A stretch of DNA of 64,000 nt from Lottia gigantea (taxonomy: Eukaryota; Mollusca; Gastropoda; Lottiidae). Location of the stretch: contig NW_008710370.1 in NCBI RefSeq assembly GCF_000327385.1, positions 446,105 to 510,104 on the forward strand, in the 5' to 3' direction. Shown in pieces: positions 1-13,500 of this stretch; the first letter of the stretch is position 1; each line of letters begins with the position of its first letter. Position numbers and translations under genes: made by a program. The notes below the pieces were generated by a model. The model ran no database searches. It was given only the letters and a program-made list of their open reading frames with translations, and had not been told where the DNA came from.

Positions 1-1320
1 CTGTCCAGATTAACCCTCAAAGTCGTTTGGAAGTGTCCAATTTATTTTTTATTAACATCGTAAGCGACCCAACATGGCGTACATTTGTAGACAATTACAG
101 GTAATTTCATTTGAAACCCCTTTAAAATGTTTCTTAAAGGGTAAATCTTGTTAAATTTGAAATAGACATATACTGCGACATTCACCACAAAAATTGTCCC
201 GTTTCCATAAGGACTAACCTTGCTACCTAAGACTTGTTCATTGCTTAACTGAAGAAATTTTGGCATTTATTTTTGTTTGACAGATCTCTTCACTTTTCGC
301 TTAATCTTTACACAGTCCTTTCAAAAAAAAAAAAATTGCGACAACCGCTTTACTGTCCTATCATAACAATGAACAGATGTATCTTAGATGCCTATGTTAG
401 CAGAAACATAACTCATGAATATGATATAGTAGCCCTTCAGGGAACACCTTGTAGTTGTATGAAAATTCTCTTTGAATAATTTAATTTATTCCCTCATACT
501 ACGTTAACCAAATGATCAAAGGGTTTAAATCTGTGAACATCTATGCATTGAGTTCCAAAGATAAAAAACCTACAACTTATGATAATTGGTATGTCATGGT
601 ATATATCATAGTTTAATGACCATTACACAGGAAACTCGTGTACATAATTAATGTGTAAAAATGTGACCTGAAGAGATAATAGCTAATGAGCAGTGTTCAA
701 AATAATTATGGAGTTTTTAGAAGGCGAGTCTCAGAGTCAAATAGTTCAATGAATTACACCTAAAAAGGATTCCTTATTGGAATATACCAGTACCTTCTCA
801 ACTTAAATTTTCGCAATAGCCATTGTTCTTGTATTGCATTGTACATAATACAGAGCTTCATTGGATTGTAGGCCCTATGGCAGTGAATCAGTTATAACTA
901 GACAGAAAGACTGTATTATGGGTTATTTCTGTCAAGTGCTCTGATTGGCTGTATTCTACTAGCTGACATCAAAACAAGCAAATGTGGAGGTCACACGAGG
1001 TCGCACATGTAAATTATTAATCCTTTCGGAAATGCCCAAAAAATAGGTTAGCACGAAATTAGGTTACTTGACTGTACCCTAAGCTTATATATATATATCT
1101 ATATATAGGGAACTTGTAAAGGGGGGAAACCACTGTAAGCCTTCGCTAGCATACAATCCAATCGAATTGCTACAATTACAAATTTCTGTGATACAAGATA
1201 AGCCTCTATAGCTGTCAAGATAAGCTTATAAGAGGAAGTTCATAATAGCTGGACATTGTGAAGATCCTCTACAAACTGCTTACTACTCATTTATATTATA
1301 AACATATTATTTAATTATAG
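1..1320. other. Upstream region of DMAC2-like gene, no supported gene
   Basis: I see no coding exon I can defend here. The first coding exon of the DMAC2-like gene should lie in this stretch or further upstream, because the first exon I recognise opens in phase 0 without a start codon. A minus-strand reading frame at 42-266 could be an exon but has no recognised homologue. About 790-1264 is a foldback repeat ending in the motif ACATTGTGAAGAT, shared with copies near 14300 and 62591. Confidence 0.5.
790..1264. repeat. Foldback MITE, family also at 14300 and 62591
   Basis: The left part carries GCAATAGCCATTG with CTTGTAT and the right part carries GATACAAGATAAG followed by ACATTGTGAAGAT. The same words occur in the same order at 14300-14835 and 62591-62872. 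In the 62591 copy the ends are clearly inverted (TCTTCACAATGTCAAG against CTTGATATTGTGAAGA). The left end of this copy is degraded, so its start is approximate. Confidence 0.55.
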
Positions 1321-3126
1321 AGAATCATACCCAAAAGTTCCAAACATGGTGCAGCTACATGTAGTTTTAGACTATATTCAACATCTTATGAAAATGATGA
1401 AGATAGAAAGAAGGGGAGATTCAGCATAGCAAAGCACATAATTAATTTCTCATTTTTAAATTTTATCTCTTCACTTGAACCCTTTGATAGTTATGTCCAT
1501 AGGAGGCAGAGGAAAAACTTTAAAGAGCAAGAAGGGTAGGTTTTTTTAGTCTTGTGTTTGAAATACTTCAGCATGAATTGTATCCAAGATTTCTGATATG
1601 AAAAAAAAAATGGAATTTATGATAGGGTCTGATAGGGTCAAATATTTGCTGAAAATTGCCCCTGTAAAACAAATTTCAAATTGAAATACTCATGATTATA
1701 TATTTATCAAGAAAAAAATGTTCTTAGACTATCAATACTGTTATAAAGTGATATTCCAATGAACAGTAAGGAATGATATTTAACGTAGAAAATGTGAAAG
1801 TGTAGATATTTTGCTGTCTATTGTAGGTTTGATCATATGAGATATGCAGTATTAGGAAGTGATCTAGCTACAGCACAATTTGTAATTGCTCGAGGTGGTG
1901 CAGTGAAGTTTGTAGATGATGAGACATGGCACGATAACCAGACAGGAATGGTACCGAATCATAAAGTAGAAGGACTTAATCTGGAAGCAGTTGATATATC
2001 TCAGACACAGTTATCAAGTGTTGCTTTAGATAATTTTAGTAAGATGGTCTATTTTTTATTAATAGGGATAGTAAAGATAGTTAAACTTTCTATGAGAATC
2101 TAACAGATATGAGCCATCAACATGCCTTTTCAGAATCAATATCTTATGTCTGGTTCTCCTACAAGGAGTAAGAGAACATAGCATACACTCACCTTAACTC
2201 AGATTCAAGAGAATCATTTTTAATAGATCCTTGCCCAAACTTCACAGCATTGATCTTTCCCACATTTTCTCTCTCATTTACTGACCGAAATATTTGATAT
2301 CCTTTATTTCAGTTGAGCTGGATCATTTAAGATATTTAAATGCAAGTGATTGTGAATATGTTGATGATTGGTTTTTAGCTAAATTATATCTATTAGAGAA
2401 TACTCTAGAATTTCTAGATGTAAGTGGTTGTCATAATGTTAGTGAAAGAGGATTGTTAAGTCTACACCATTTAAAGTAAGTTTTTATTTTTCTTATTTTG
2501 CTTCATCAAGACTTTACTATGTCAGCCACTTGCAATAGTGTATTCAAAGGGAGGGCCATTGGCCAAGTGAAGGTCTTGTTTTGAATTGAAAATTACTGCT
2601 TTAAATGCTCAAAATTCGTCACAGGCTGTCTGGAAACTGTTGGCATCCCCCAGTTCCCTGGCCTCGAGAGGCCTCATTCCTTAGGGCCTTGCCTCGAACG
2701 ACTCTTCTCATTTTTGGCTTTCCCCTCAGGCATTTTCTACATTATGCCCCTGGTCACTTGTCTTTGTTACAGTACCACAATTGCTAAGACTCAAGCTGAA
2801 ATAGTCTAGTTGTCTGAAGATCAGACAGCATGAAAATTTTGTGTATTAAAATATAGTGGAATCTGCAATCTGCATGGTCATGTTGGATTGTCGCAGATAT
2901 GCTCAAATATCTTTGCTTTGCTATACACAATTTCATTCATAATATTAGCTTATAACTTTTTTATATCAAATATTTGTTTTATTTCAGAAAGTTACAAGGA
3001 CTAAGACTAGATAATATGGAACATATCAAGGAATTAGAGTTAACTGTGGTCTTATTACAGGAATATTTCCCTAATCTTGTTGTCTTAGGCTTGGACAAAG
3101 ATACACCCAAATCTATTGACTCTTGA
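1321..3126 (+). CDS. DMAC2: DMAC2-like complex I assembly protein (5' partial)
   Basis: Four exons are supported: 1321-1535, 1827-2038, 2313-2475 and 2988-3126, all bounded by AG/GT with matching phases. Together they give about 242 residues against 257 for human DMAC2. The first exon reads basic and Ser-rich, as expected near a mitochondrial presequence. The second holds LATAQFVIARGGAVKF, like the human HGPYGAGAFFILKQGGAVKF region. The third holds YVDDWFLAKLY and VSERGLLSLHHLK, close to human HVDDWCLSRLYPL and ISERGLACLHHL in the leucine-rich-repeat part. The paralogue DMAC2L fits less well. The family acts in mitochondria in assembly of the distal membrane arm of complex I. The start-codon exon was not found. 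An AATAAA lies at 3438-3443. Confidence 0.85.
2150..2290 (-). repeat. SINE tail fragment in DMAC2 intron
   Basis: The stretch contains CTTGCCCAAACTTC followed by GCATTGATCTTTCCC. This resembles the part of the 5960-6190 element that reads CTTAGCCAAACCTCTTC and GCATTGATCTTTCCC. No tRNA-like head is present, so this is a truncated relative. Confidence 0.35.
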
Positions 3127-3437
3127 TTCTTAACTCTTCAAATCAAACAATAGTGAAGGCTTAAAAAGTGTCTAGCTGTGATATTTTGGTTTTGGACACA
3201 TTTGTGATTGAAATTGAAGATGTTTTTTTTTGCAAGTGAAAAGCCATAAGAAGTTAGATAATATCAAGTTATATATATTTGATCCTAAAAAATATTGTGG
3301 ACTGACATGGAAAAAAGTGTCTACTCGTAATATTGAAAGTACAACCAGTCGTTAAATCGTCAAATATTGTGGATTAGTTAAGTTAGGACATGCCCTCTTT
3401 AAGGCTTATCAGACAGCCACTCGGAAAGTTTGTATTG

Positions 3438-3443
3438 AATAAA
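3438..3443 (+). terminator. Poly(A) signal AATAAA for DMAC2-like gene
   Basis: A canonical AATAAA hexamer lies about 310 bases after the stop codon on the same strand. A second hexamer at about 3785 lies inside the neighbouring repeat element. Confidence 0.5.
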
Positions 3444-3773
3444 ATTAAATTATCAATTTATGTCGTTACTTTTCTTCAAGCACACATTAGAGAGAGTTTC
3501 AGCCTTTATTTATATTTATCTTTGGCTATATGAATATTGATTTAGGCTAAAGCTTTCATGTTTTGTGTGATGGTTTTGCACATTATTGAGGATGGGCAGG
3601 GCTTGATCTCAGTATAGATGGGCATCATGGCATGAGTTTTTCCAGCATGTTTCCCCAGGCAGTGACGCCTCCTTTGGACACTACATAAGATAAGATGTGG
3701 CTGCCCTTCATCCTTCAACAGTTTAAAAAAAGACTTCTGTGCCTTTGATATAAAAAAGTGTGTCACACTGCAG

Positions 3774-5040
3774 TTTTACTGTTATAAATAAAACTCACTT
3801 TCAATTAAACAAAGCAGTGTAAAATCCACTCACCAATTATAACAGTAAATAGCTAGAAATACATAACTTGTCTAAATTGGAGGGTGAGTACTGTTATGAA
3901 AACAGCTCACTAGACTGAGTACTATTTGAAATCAGCTCACTAGCTTTTTGGACTATTTTGTCGGTTTTTTTGATAGTGAGTACTGTTATGAAAACAGCTC
4001 ACTAGACTGAGTACTATTTGAAATCAGCTCACTAGCTTTTTGGATTATTTTGTCTGGATTTTGGTAGTGAGTACTGTTATGAAAACAGCTCACTAGACTG
4101 AGTAGTATTTGAAATCAGCTCACTAGCTTTTTGGACTATTTTGTCTGTTTTTTTGATAGTGAGTACTGTTATGAAAACAGCTCACTAGACTGAGTACTAT
4201 TTGAAATCAGCTCACTAGCTTTTTTGGATTATTTTGTCTGGTTTTTGGTAGTGAGTACTGTTATGAAAACAGCTCACTAGACTGAGTACTATTTGAAATC
4301 AGCTCACTAGCTTTTTTTGGATTATTTTGTTTGGTTTTTGGTAGTGAGTACTGTTATGAAAACAGCTCACTAGACTGAGTACTATTTGAAATCAGCTCAC
4401 TAGCTTTTTTTGGATTATTTTGTTTGGTTTTTGGTAGTGAGTACTGTTATGAAAACAGCTCACTAGACTGAGTACTATTTGATATCAGCTCACTAGCTTT
4501 TTTTGGATTATTTTGTTTGGTTTTTGGTAGTGAGTACTGTTATGAAAACAGCTCACTGGACTGAGTACTATTTGAAATCAGCTCACTAGCTTTTTTTGGA
4601 CTATTTTGTCTGGTTTTTTGGTAGTGAGTACTGTTATGAAAACAGCTCACTAGACTGAGTACTATTTGAAATCTACTCACTAGCCTTTTTTGGATTATTT
4701 TGTCTGGTTTTTGGTAGTGAGTACTGTTATGAAAACAGCTCACTAGACTGAGTACTATTTGAAATCAGCTCACTAGCTTTTCTTTTGACTATTTTATCTG
4801 GTTTTTGGTAGTGAGTACTGTTAACACTACTCATAATAGTGAGTAGTGTTATATCTACTCACTAACATAGGCCTACTGGTCTAATTCTGGACTTGGTACT
4901 GTTATAATTCTACTCACTAATTTACTGCTATGAAATCTACTCACCAATCATAACAGTAAATAAACAGAGGGCTTAATTGGTTGACCTATATCAGATTAAC
5001 CAATCAGCTTTATTTAAATTTACTGTTATAAATGAAGAGT
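3774..5040. repeat. Repeat element with internal ~92-bp satellite
   Basis: About ten tandem copies of a 91-94 bp unit run from roughly 3885 to 4815. Each unit contains GAGTACTGTTATGAAAACAG, CTCACTAGACTGAGTAC and a T-rich stretch ending GGTAGT. The array is flanked by related non-array sequence: TTTACTGTTATAA with TTATAACAGTAAAT at 3774-3855, and CATAACAGTAAAT with ATTTACTGTTATAA at 4940-5035. These flanks form inverted pairs. The arrangement resembles satellite-bearing non-autonomous elements known from molluscs, but I cannot assign a superfamily. Confidence 0.75.
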
Positions 5041-5619
5041 TATTTCCCTTCCATAAGTTATAAGACAAATATGGGCAAAATGGGATTTCATAAATATGAC
5101 TCAAGAACAGCACCGGGGCAAGGTCATAATGCAAAAATAATATTAAGGGTTCAATTGCTTTTTATAGCTACTCATAAGGCAGCCCACATGTAAAAGAAAC
5201 TTGTAAATCTGTAACATAACTTTATTCAATATCATCTACTGAATATTCATAATTTTCACATACACATTTGATTTCTTTTAAAAAATACAGTCAAATAGAA
5301 AATATCATTCAAATATAGACAATAACATTTCTGCACAGATCATAACTGATAAATTAGATCAACATTCACAACAAACATAACTAAAATATATCTCATGCAA
5401 AATACCATGGCTATTGAGTCCAATTAGGACAAGGTAAAACAAATCGTTTAATAGGGTCCTCGTGTATCATACAATTTGAATAAGCCAAATTGTGTGAACA
5501 TATCTTCTGACACTAAGCGCACACCTTCAGTACATCTTATTACAAGTACCAAAACATTTGAATTCTAACAACATGCTGTCAATAATAGCTAATAAAACAA
5601 ATATCACTTTATAGACTGA

Positions 5620-5896
5620 CAAAGATGTATGTGTATCAGGGACACTGATAGCATCAATATCCAATTTTCAAACAGATGTATGTAGTTCCTGCAATTCCAC
5701 TAAAACAAAGTGTTTGATGATAAAATGCTTGTATTACAAAGGCCCTACGCGATTAGCGACGTCATCAAACACTTAGTTTAAGTAGAATTGCAGGAACCAC
5801 AGACGTCTGCTGTAAAATTGGAATGGTGCAAATTGATGCTATCAGTATCCTTGATACACATAAAAACTTTAGAAAACCTTTTCACAATCTCCTTAA
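5620..5896. repeat. Palindromic MITE (TTAA-ended family)
   Basis: Arms are inverted copies: GTGTATCAGGGACACTGATA on the left and TATCAGTATCCTTGATACAC on the right. Inner arms hold GTTCCTGCAATTCCACTAAA and its complement around CAAACACTTAGT. Related copies lie at 7862-8037, 28360-28617, 33202-33488, 47707-47935 and 55531-55720. Several of these begin with TTAAAGGGATTG and end with CAATCCCTTTAA or a variant. Confidence 0.8.
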
Positions 5897-5959
5897 TGTA
5901 TATCTAGAGAAAGAAAGAAATAACTATATTTTACAAGGATAACAACTTAAATTAGCAGT

Positions 5960-6190
5960 TAAGAATCCTTTCTATCAGCTGGTCCTTAGCCAAACCTCTT
6001 CGCATTGATCTTTCCCGGATTATCCCTACCCATTTACAGCTGGGTTGACTGGAATTAAGAGTAAAGATGGCTTATTCAAGGTCTATCACATGCCGAGATC
6101 GGAACCCACAGACGCCATTTTCTTAACGTAACCAAGCAAATGACCAACGCTCTAACTGGCTGTGCTATAGAACCGACACTTAGCATCTCT
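5960..6190 (-). repeat. tRNA-derived SINE
   Basis: Read on the minus strand, the head starts near 6180 with an A-box-like TAGCACAGCCAGTTAGAGCG. It continues to a B-box-like GGGTTCCGATCTC about 55 bases on. This is the layout of a tRNA-headed SINE. A tail runs on to about 5960. It is a retroposed repeat, not a functional tRNA, because the cloverleaf arms are not maintained. Confidence 0.65.
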
Positions 6191-6974
6191 GATATTGCTA
6201 GAAACAGAGTAGCCAATCTTTTTTCAAAGAACTGAACAAGAAAGATAAAAACTCCTTACTTTTCTACCAATTTTTAAGAAGCAATTTGGACAGTCTCAGA
6301 TCTCTCCAATTGAGTGCCACCCATAGAACACTATGCCATGACTTTTTCGATTGTATCTACGGCGGCCATTCGCTCAACGCCTGACAATAGCCTCAAATGC
6401 AGATGGAAGAAAATTTTCTTTAATTGTTAGGCGGAAATTACATCCGCATTACAAAATATAGTTTTTCAGATGTTAGTTACATGACATAAATTTATTGTCA
6501 CATAACCTAATATTTGAAAGTAGTTCGATTTATCCACCAGCTACATACAAAGTTATTGTCATGGCTGCTGATAATAACTTGGTATGAAGAAGACGTGTGA
6601 AGCAGAATAGATTTGAACTAACACTAATTAAAAATCAAATCATAACCAGTAACAAATGAGCACATAAAACTTGCTCAACATCAACAATAGAACAATCTTT
6701 TTTACTGCTGAGTAAATGCAGACCTAAATGCCTGGTTTCCAACCAAAATTGTCACTGTAAAGGACAGATATTTGTGCTCCTTGAAATATATTAAGACCTG
6801 ACTCAATCGGATTAAAATGCAGAACCTAGACGTTTTGTTTCATGCTTTTGTGTGTGTAACACCTGCCATCAATGATCCTACAAAATTATCATGCACCATA
6901 ACTTCATAAAAATATTGAATCAATAAGGCATTGTTACTTACCTATGACTTATATTGTCATCCCAGTTTTATGCT

Positions 6975-7180
6975 AAATAAATAGTCTGTTTTACAGGCCT
7001 TTTTTCAAAAATTGGGGAGAGAGGGCGAATTTATTATTTATTAGTGCTCTTTTAGATTTTCAATTGGAATAAATCTGAGCGAACGAAAGCATTTATGATT
7101 TATTTCCACAAATTAATGTACATTTAATATTAAGGCAACAATCAGGCATTTTTTGGGCCTGTAAAACAGACTATTTATTT
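6975..7180. repeat. 206-bp MITE with perfect 25-bp inverted ends
   Basis: Positions 6975-6999 (AAATAAATAGTCTG to ACAGGCC) are the exact reverse complement of 7156-7180. The perfect arms suggest a recent insertion. It lies about 350 bases downstream of the PRPF39 stop codon and may be within its 3' UTR. Confidence 0.8.
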
Positions 7181-7249
7181 TGTATGGCCTTACATTGCCG
7201 ATACTAAATACTAACTATATTAACTCCACCCTTTCTTTTAATAGATCTC

Positions 7250-7255
7250 TTTATT
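7250..7255 (-). terminator. Poly(A) signal for PRPF39
   Basis: TTTATT on the plus strand is AATAAA on the coding strand, about 270 bases past the PRPF39 stop codon. Confidence 0.45.
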
Positions 7256-7527
7256 TGTGACCTTGGCCAGTGCTTTATATAGGAGTTTTAATAAACTTCT
7301 TCACTCAAACACTAACTATTTTAACACATTTTGAACATGATTATAAGAAGAATTTCTCTAGATCATGCATGATGAATGTAGTTACTCCAGAAAACAACAC
7401 AAAAGGAAACATCTAGATGTCCATTTCAATCAGGTTGTTCCGAATGATTGCATACAATAGTATTCTGATACTGATTCTGTCAAGTGGTACCAGTGTAAGA
7501 TTGTCTGTAATATTAGTACTCTGATAT

Positions 7528-10500
7528 TCAATAAGATGATCCATAATGTTGTTGATAATAACCATAACCTGGTGTATAATACTGGTATGGATAACCACTA
7601 TTCTGAAAGAATGATTATTACACAATTACTTTACATATATATTACTTAAGGATTGAATGTAGATCTTTTTTGTATTCATTGGTTGATGAACACAGAGTTT
7701 TCACATGTTAATTAGAATGAATGGCTAATCATGTTAGATATATCACTTGAAAATTCAGCGTAAATCAACCAATGAACACAGAAAAATCTACATTCAATCC
7801 TGCTCGAAATCGAAATTGATCTTCATTTTATGTTGTTGTATACACATACAAAGTTTTATTAAAAAAAAAACATGTTTTGGACACAATGTGTATCAGGGAC
7901 ACTGATAGCATCAATTTGCACTATTCCATTGCAGGAGCCACAGGTGTCTGATTGAAAATTGGAATGCTGCAAATTGATGCTATTAGTGACCCTGATACAC
8001 ATAACATTTCTAGAAAACATCTTTACAATCCCTTTAAAGATGAGTTCCCTTATGTTCATTTTTTGAAAATGAAATTGCTCATACTTATATGAATAGAAAG
8101 TAGAGATGTTCTAAAGACTTGGAAAAATACCAGTTTGTCTCACAGGTAATGATTAATTCATAATTAGCTAGATCAGAAGAGAATTACCAGCAGAATTCCA
8201 ATGAGTGACCGATCAAGAAATGTCAAAAAGTATTTTTTTTGTTTATCCGGACTGTGCATACATGGACATTTATGATTGGTTAAAACTTTTAATTATATGC
8301 AATATGAACATAATGATATGATTAAGAATACATGATAATTCATTAGAAACACCAATTAATCAAAAAGTTTGTTTAATTATGATAAGGAAACCCATCTTTA
8401 AAATCTGTTTTTTGTTGTGCTAACAAAAAATATTGACTGACGACTAGATGAACAATGAATATTTAAGTTGAAATATAAAGAAACCATAATGACTTACATG
8501 ATAGGCATCCCAGTTATAATCATAGGTACTATTAGTATTAGTTACTATAGTTGGTTGTGTAGTATGAGATCTACTAACTGAATCACTGGTACCATTACTG
8601 TCTACTTTTACTTTCTTTTCATCAGGACTTTCACTATCAAAATTAAATCATATTATTTCCTCAAAATACTGTTAAAAATAAATTAAGTTTTATTCCCACT
8701 TTTCTGCATCTTATTTGACCAAGAAAAACTTCTATCATAAGCAATCTGAATAACCGTGCAGAGCAAACAAGCTGTATGTCCAGTGGACAGGTTATTCTAC
8801 AGATGTTCAGACATCCATCATAAATTGTAGGTGAGGTCAAGAGAGATTTCTGAAATACCCCCTGGTAATTTTTATTATTATTGGTAGCTCATAGCCCAAG
8901 TATGTGGCAGTGGAATAGCTTGGTGGTGAGTTGGATTGTCATCTGTTAGGGGATAAGGTGTGGAGGGTTTGAATCCTCTTCAAAGTAAGAAAAATTCTTA
9001 TGCCTTTGCCATCAAAATCAGGTGAAAACTAAGAGAGTAATAGCATATTCAAGATTTTGGGGCTTCTAATGGTCGAAAATAGCTCAAATTCGAACTTGAT
9101 CTTCAATTTATGAATATGTATACACATACCGAATTTCATTTGATTCCATCAAAAAATCTAGTTTTTAGAGCGTTTACAAGCAAACGGACGGACAGGGGTG
9201 CGGACAATATACGTCCACATAGAGAGATGTGGGCGTTTAAAAATTACCTTTTGCCAATTGAAGAGCGTTTTTTAGATTCACTAGTCATATCTTTAACTAA
9301 TTTCTGATGTTCATCATAAGCTTTAGATATTCTATAATATATTACATCAAAATAATAATATAATTACAATACTTGTCATCCATGATCTGACACAATTTTT
9401 CCTTGAAAAATGTTCAGTAAATTTTTTTCAATAGCATCAAAAGTTGTCATTATTTATTTACCCACTTGAGAAACATAACAATAGACCTTATTTACAGCTT
9501 GTTTTTGAGACAGTGAAAGCTCTGTTCATAGCGCAAAATACATCATCCATTGTAAAAGGGCTTAAAATTTCTCAGAAATATGTGAAGGTAAACTTCCTCT
9601 GAAAGTATCATTAAATAGCATAATCAATTCCGAATTTAATGATGTAATTAGTTTTGAGTTTGTTGGATTGGAGGAGATTTTTAAGACAAAAAGGTGACAA
9701 TTTCCCTGCAGTGAAATCATGTGTTTGTGTTATAAACCTCATTCAGGATTCAATTTGGTTAACAGCAATAACATCTATTCTCTCCAATCTTAGACGCTAG
9801 TTGATTGATAATTAAAATATATCTGGCACAGTATAATTCAGACAAATTACTTACTTTTTGATGCAAGTTCCAAAATCCTCCAGAAATTCCATTCTTCTTT
9901 GAGACAATTTGACTTTAGTAGATTTAGGTAAATCACCATTAAAGGCTTTATTAAATAATTCCATGACATTATCTATCTCTACTGGATTACACTGATATTC
10001 TACATCTAATAACTGCATAAATAACTTCTCATTCTTCTACAATATCAACATAGATCTTTTAAAACATAATGAATACTGTTATTTAAACCTTTCAACACTA
10101 GGGTCTGCTCTACTCGCATCATAATGATGTGTTGTCCTAGAATTCAAGTTTTTGGGGTGTTTTGACCATTGAAAATTGAATGTTGAACAAAGTTATCATT
10201 ACTTACTTCATCATGAGCTAAAGCTTCTTTTAATACTGTTCTGGCTTTAGGTGTATTTCCTCTTATCTGCAAATATACATCAGTTAATTTCAAATTTCAT
10301 AACAACATCTTTACTTCCAGCAATGAACAAGTGGTCGCAAGATATGCCCACTTTCCTGATACATTTTCAGTATATCAAGGGCGGTCACCAATCTGCATCA
10401 AATCATACCAAAAATCTAATTTGTGCAAGATATTGTTGATTTAAACAAACACACATTATTTAATAAAATTCTGACATAAACTGTCACCTCTGTAGCGTTC

Positions 10501-13500
10501 ACAAGCCAAGAAATTTCTATGAGTTTTTACTAAGTGAAGCTCAATAACCCAAATTCCATTCATAAAAAAATCATCAAATTTGAACTCTTTAGAATTCCTT
10601 TAAAATCTGGTATTTATTGTACTTGACTAAGATCTCATCAATATAAATGATCACAGCAAATTTCATTTAAATAGGATGAAAACTGTAGTCTCTATTGTGT
10701 TCACAAATAAATTTTGACACTTTTCTTCCTAAGTCGAGGGCAATAACTTAAAAATCATTCATCAAAAGATAGCCAAAATTAAAATTGTACAAGATCTCAT
10801 CATTATTAATATTCACACCAAATTTCATTTAAATAGGATGAAAACTTAAGTCTCTATTGTGTTCACAAGCCAATTGTGACAACGACAAAAAAAAGTAGGC
10901 TAATACCACCATCCTCATAAAATCTGGTTGCATTAAAATTTTCAAGTAACGTTCCTAAAAAAACAAGTTACCTTTTGTAAATATCTAGCAAATTTTATAG
11001 AGAAGAAAGATCTAGAGGCATTGGAGTCTGCTGATCTTATATATTCTTCAAATAATTCTTCTACATCATTATAATTTCCTCTTCTTCTCTCTAAACTAAT
11101 TCTTCTTAAAGCTACCATAACTAATCCATTCACATTCTTCTCTATATTTCTTAATATTTCACTTGCTTCAGCATAATTTTCTGACAAATAAAATAAATCG
11201 AAGTTTGAACTTCTGTTTCTGAGTTTAAAAAAAAAAGGAAGAGAAATCTCGCATGTGCCCGTGCTTCCACAACAAGATTATTGTGTTGTGACAGGATTTA
11301 TAATTTCAAACAAGTTTGATAATTGTCTCCGATAGTTTTATCGTCTGCAAGCCAGACCGTCATCATCCAATCAGATTCATTATCCTTTCCAATGCATGCT
11401 CCGCACCTTGTTATCTACTAGGTGGAAAACGACCCACTGGAGATTTTTGTCTCCTCGTGTGCCCTGGCCAGTCGTTGAAACTCAAGATAAGACTCTAATC
11501 AGCAACAAAAGTCTCTGACCAAGACTGCTTGTGTGCCTGCACATTAATCTGATGTCAGTGATGAAAGTCAGAGGGGCAGACATGGAAAAAGTCAATAAGG
11601 AGCAATTGACAGCTGTGAAACAATAAAGTGTATCTATGTCGACCATTGAGACAAACTTTCCCTCACTGCACATGAAAAAAATTTGTCCTTCAGACCTCTT
11701 CAACTTTTTATGCACCCAAAGTTTCATTCATCTTGAAAACTAGACTTTTAATGCTGTGTACACACCCTCATAACACTAATATCTCATTTTCTTGCCATAT
11801 TTTGGCGATTTAGTCACATAGGTGCAATAACTCATTAATGTGGGTACAACTACTTGAATAAAGATAGTTGACAACAGCCATATACTCCCACCACGGCATG
11901 CGGATGGTAAATATTCAAGATTTTTGGGCAAGGGCAATAACTCTGCTTCTAAAGGTCGAAAGTAGCTCAAATTCGAACTTGATCTTCGTTTTATGAATAT
12001 GTCAACACATACGGAATTTCATTTGATTCCATCAAAAAATCTAGTTTTTAGAGTGTTTACGAGCAATTGATGTTGATAGAAGCACTTACTGTATAGAGAT
12101 TAAAGGGCGATAACTCCTTAAAACTTACGTAAGAGTCCTAAATCTTGAAAAAGCCTTAAATTTAATCAGAAGTAAATTAACCTTTCTCAAACCTTTCGAT
12201 TTAGGTCCAACAACATCCATTTTAAGTTTCATCAAAATCAGTTGAAAACTAAGAGAGTAATAGCATATTCAAGATTTTGGGGCAAGGGCAATTACTCTGC
12301 TTCTAACGGTCGAAAATAGCTCAAATTCGAACTTGATCTTCGTTTTATGATATGTTTACACATAACGAATTTCATTTGATTCCATCAAAAACTCTAGAGC
12401 GTTTACAAGCAAATGTTGACGGACGGACAGACCGACGTGCCGACAATATACGTCCACATAGAGAGATGTGGGTGTATAAAAAACACAACAGATTAAACTG
12501 AGATGATGTGTCAAAATTTTGCTGAAAAATGTGTATCCTTGACATGGAATTCTCCTGCTGTCTTCATGTATAAATGTGACTTTCAAAAACATGAAATGCA
12601 GAAATGTTATTGCATGAACAAACAGAGACAATAATTACATGCATAGACATTAAAAATATTTGTAATTAAAAACAGTTAGGAATTTGCACTCTGTACCTTG
12701 TCTTTCTTCAAATGCTGCCCAGGCTAGATGTATATAAGGTTTCTTTGGTAGATGTATTTGACATACTCTCTTATAAACATTTCTTACACCCATTACACTA
12801 TGTTGTTCTAAATACTTCGTATACTGGACAAATATAAAAATATCATGTGAATGATTAAAATATAATTCTGTCTTGGTGGGTGATTATTGACGCTGACTAG
12901 AGTCTTATCAAGAGTTTCACGCACAGGCTACGGGCAACTGAGGAGACAAAAATCTCCCATTCGTTGTTTACCACAATGTCAATAAACATAGGCTTATTAT
13001 GGAATTGAATGGAAAATGAATCTGATGGATGAGGACTGTTTTGCTAACAATTAAACAGACTGGTTTGATATCATAAATCCTGTCAGCAAAGCGATAATCT
13101 CACACTTGACATTTTACTCAAGATTCGTGCCAGCGACAAAAACTGTTTGTGTGTCCATAGCATAAAGTTCGGAAAATTTCAAATTTCATCATATTGGACA
13201 CTATAGGTGTTTACTGATATCTTTTTTAACAAACTGAGGTTCAATAACATACAGTTCTCGATATAACTCTCTTTCAATAAGTCTTCAATACAAGGATGGA
13301 TAGTGTCAGAAACACCATGAAGTAAACTGTCTAGATCTATTTCTTTATCAGCTTAAATACTGAGAGTGTGTTCTATAAGTCTATACTAGTCTAAAAGCTG
13401 AATGAGTGTACCACATCAATATTACATCTGTCTTGATAGTACACAAACAGTTCAAGTTGAAATTCATACCAGTCTCTCAATAGCACATTCCAAAACTTCT

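Larger units (their letters stand above)
5041..7527. other. 3' flank of PRPF39, repeats only
   Basis: No coding exon is visible. The stretch holds a palindromic MITE (about 5620-5896), a tRNA-derived SINE (about 5960-6190) and a short inverted-repeat element (6975-7180). The end nearest PRPF39 should be its 3' UTR. Confidence 0.5.

Noticed and set aside
42-266. 74-residue minus-strand frame at the window start
   Set aside because: It could be a first exon, as GTTAGT follows MPKFLQLSNEQVLGSK, but no partner exon or homologue is visible, so it is not called.
3885-4815. CRISPR array
   Set aside because: The units are contiguous without unique spacers; this is a satellite in an animal genome.
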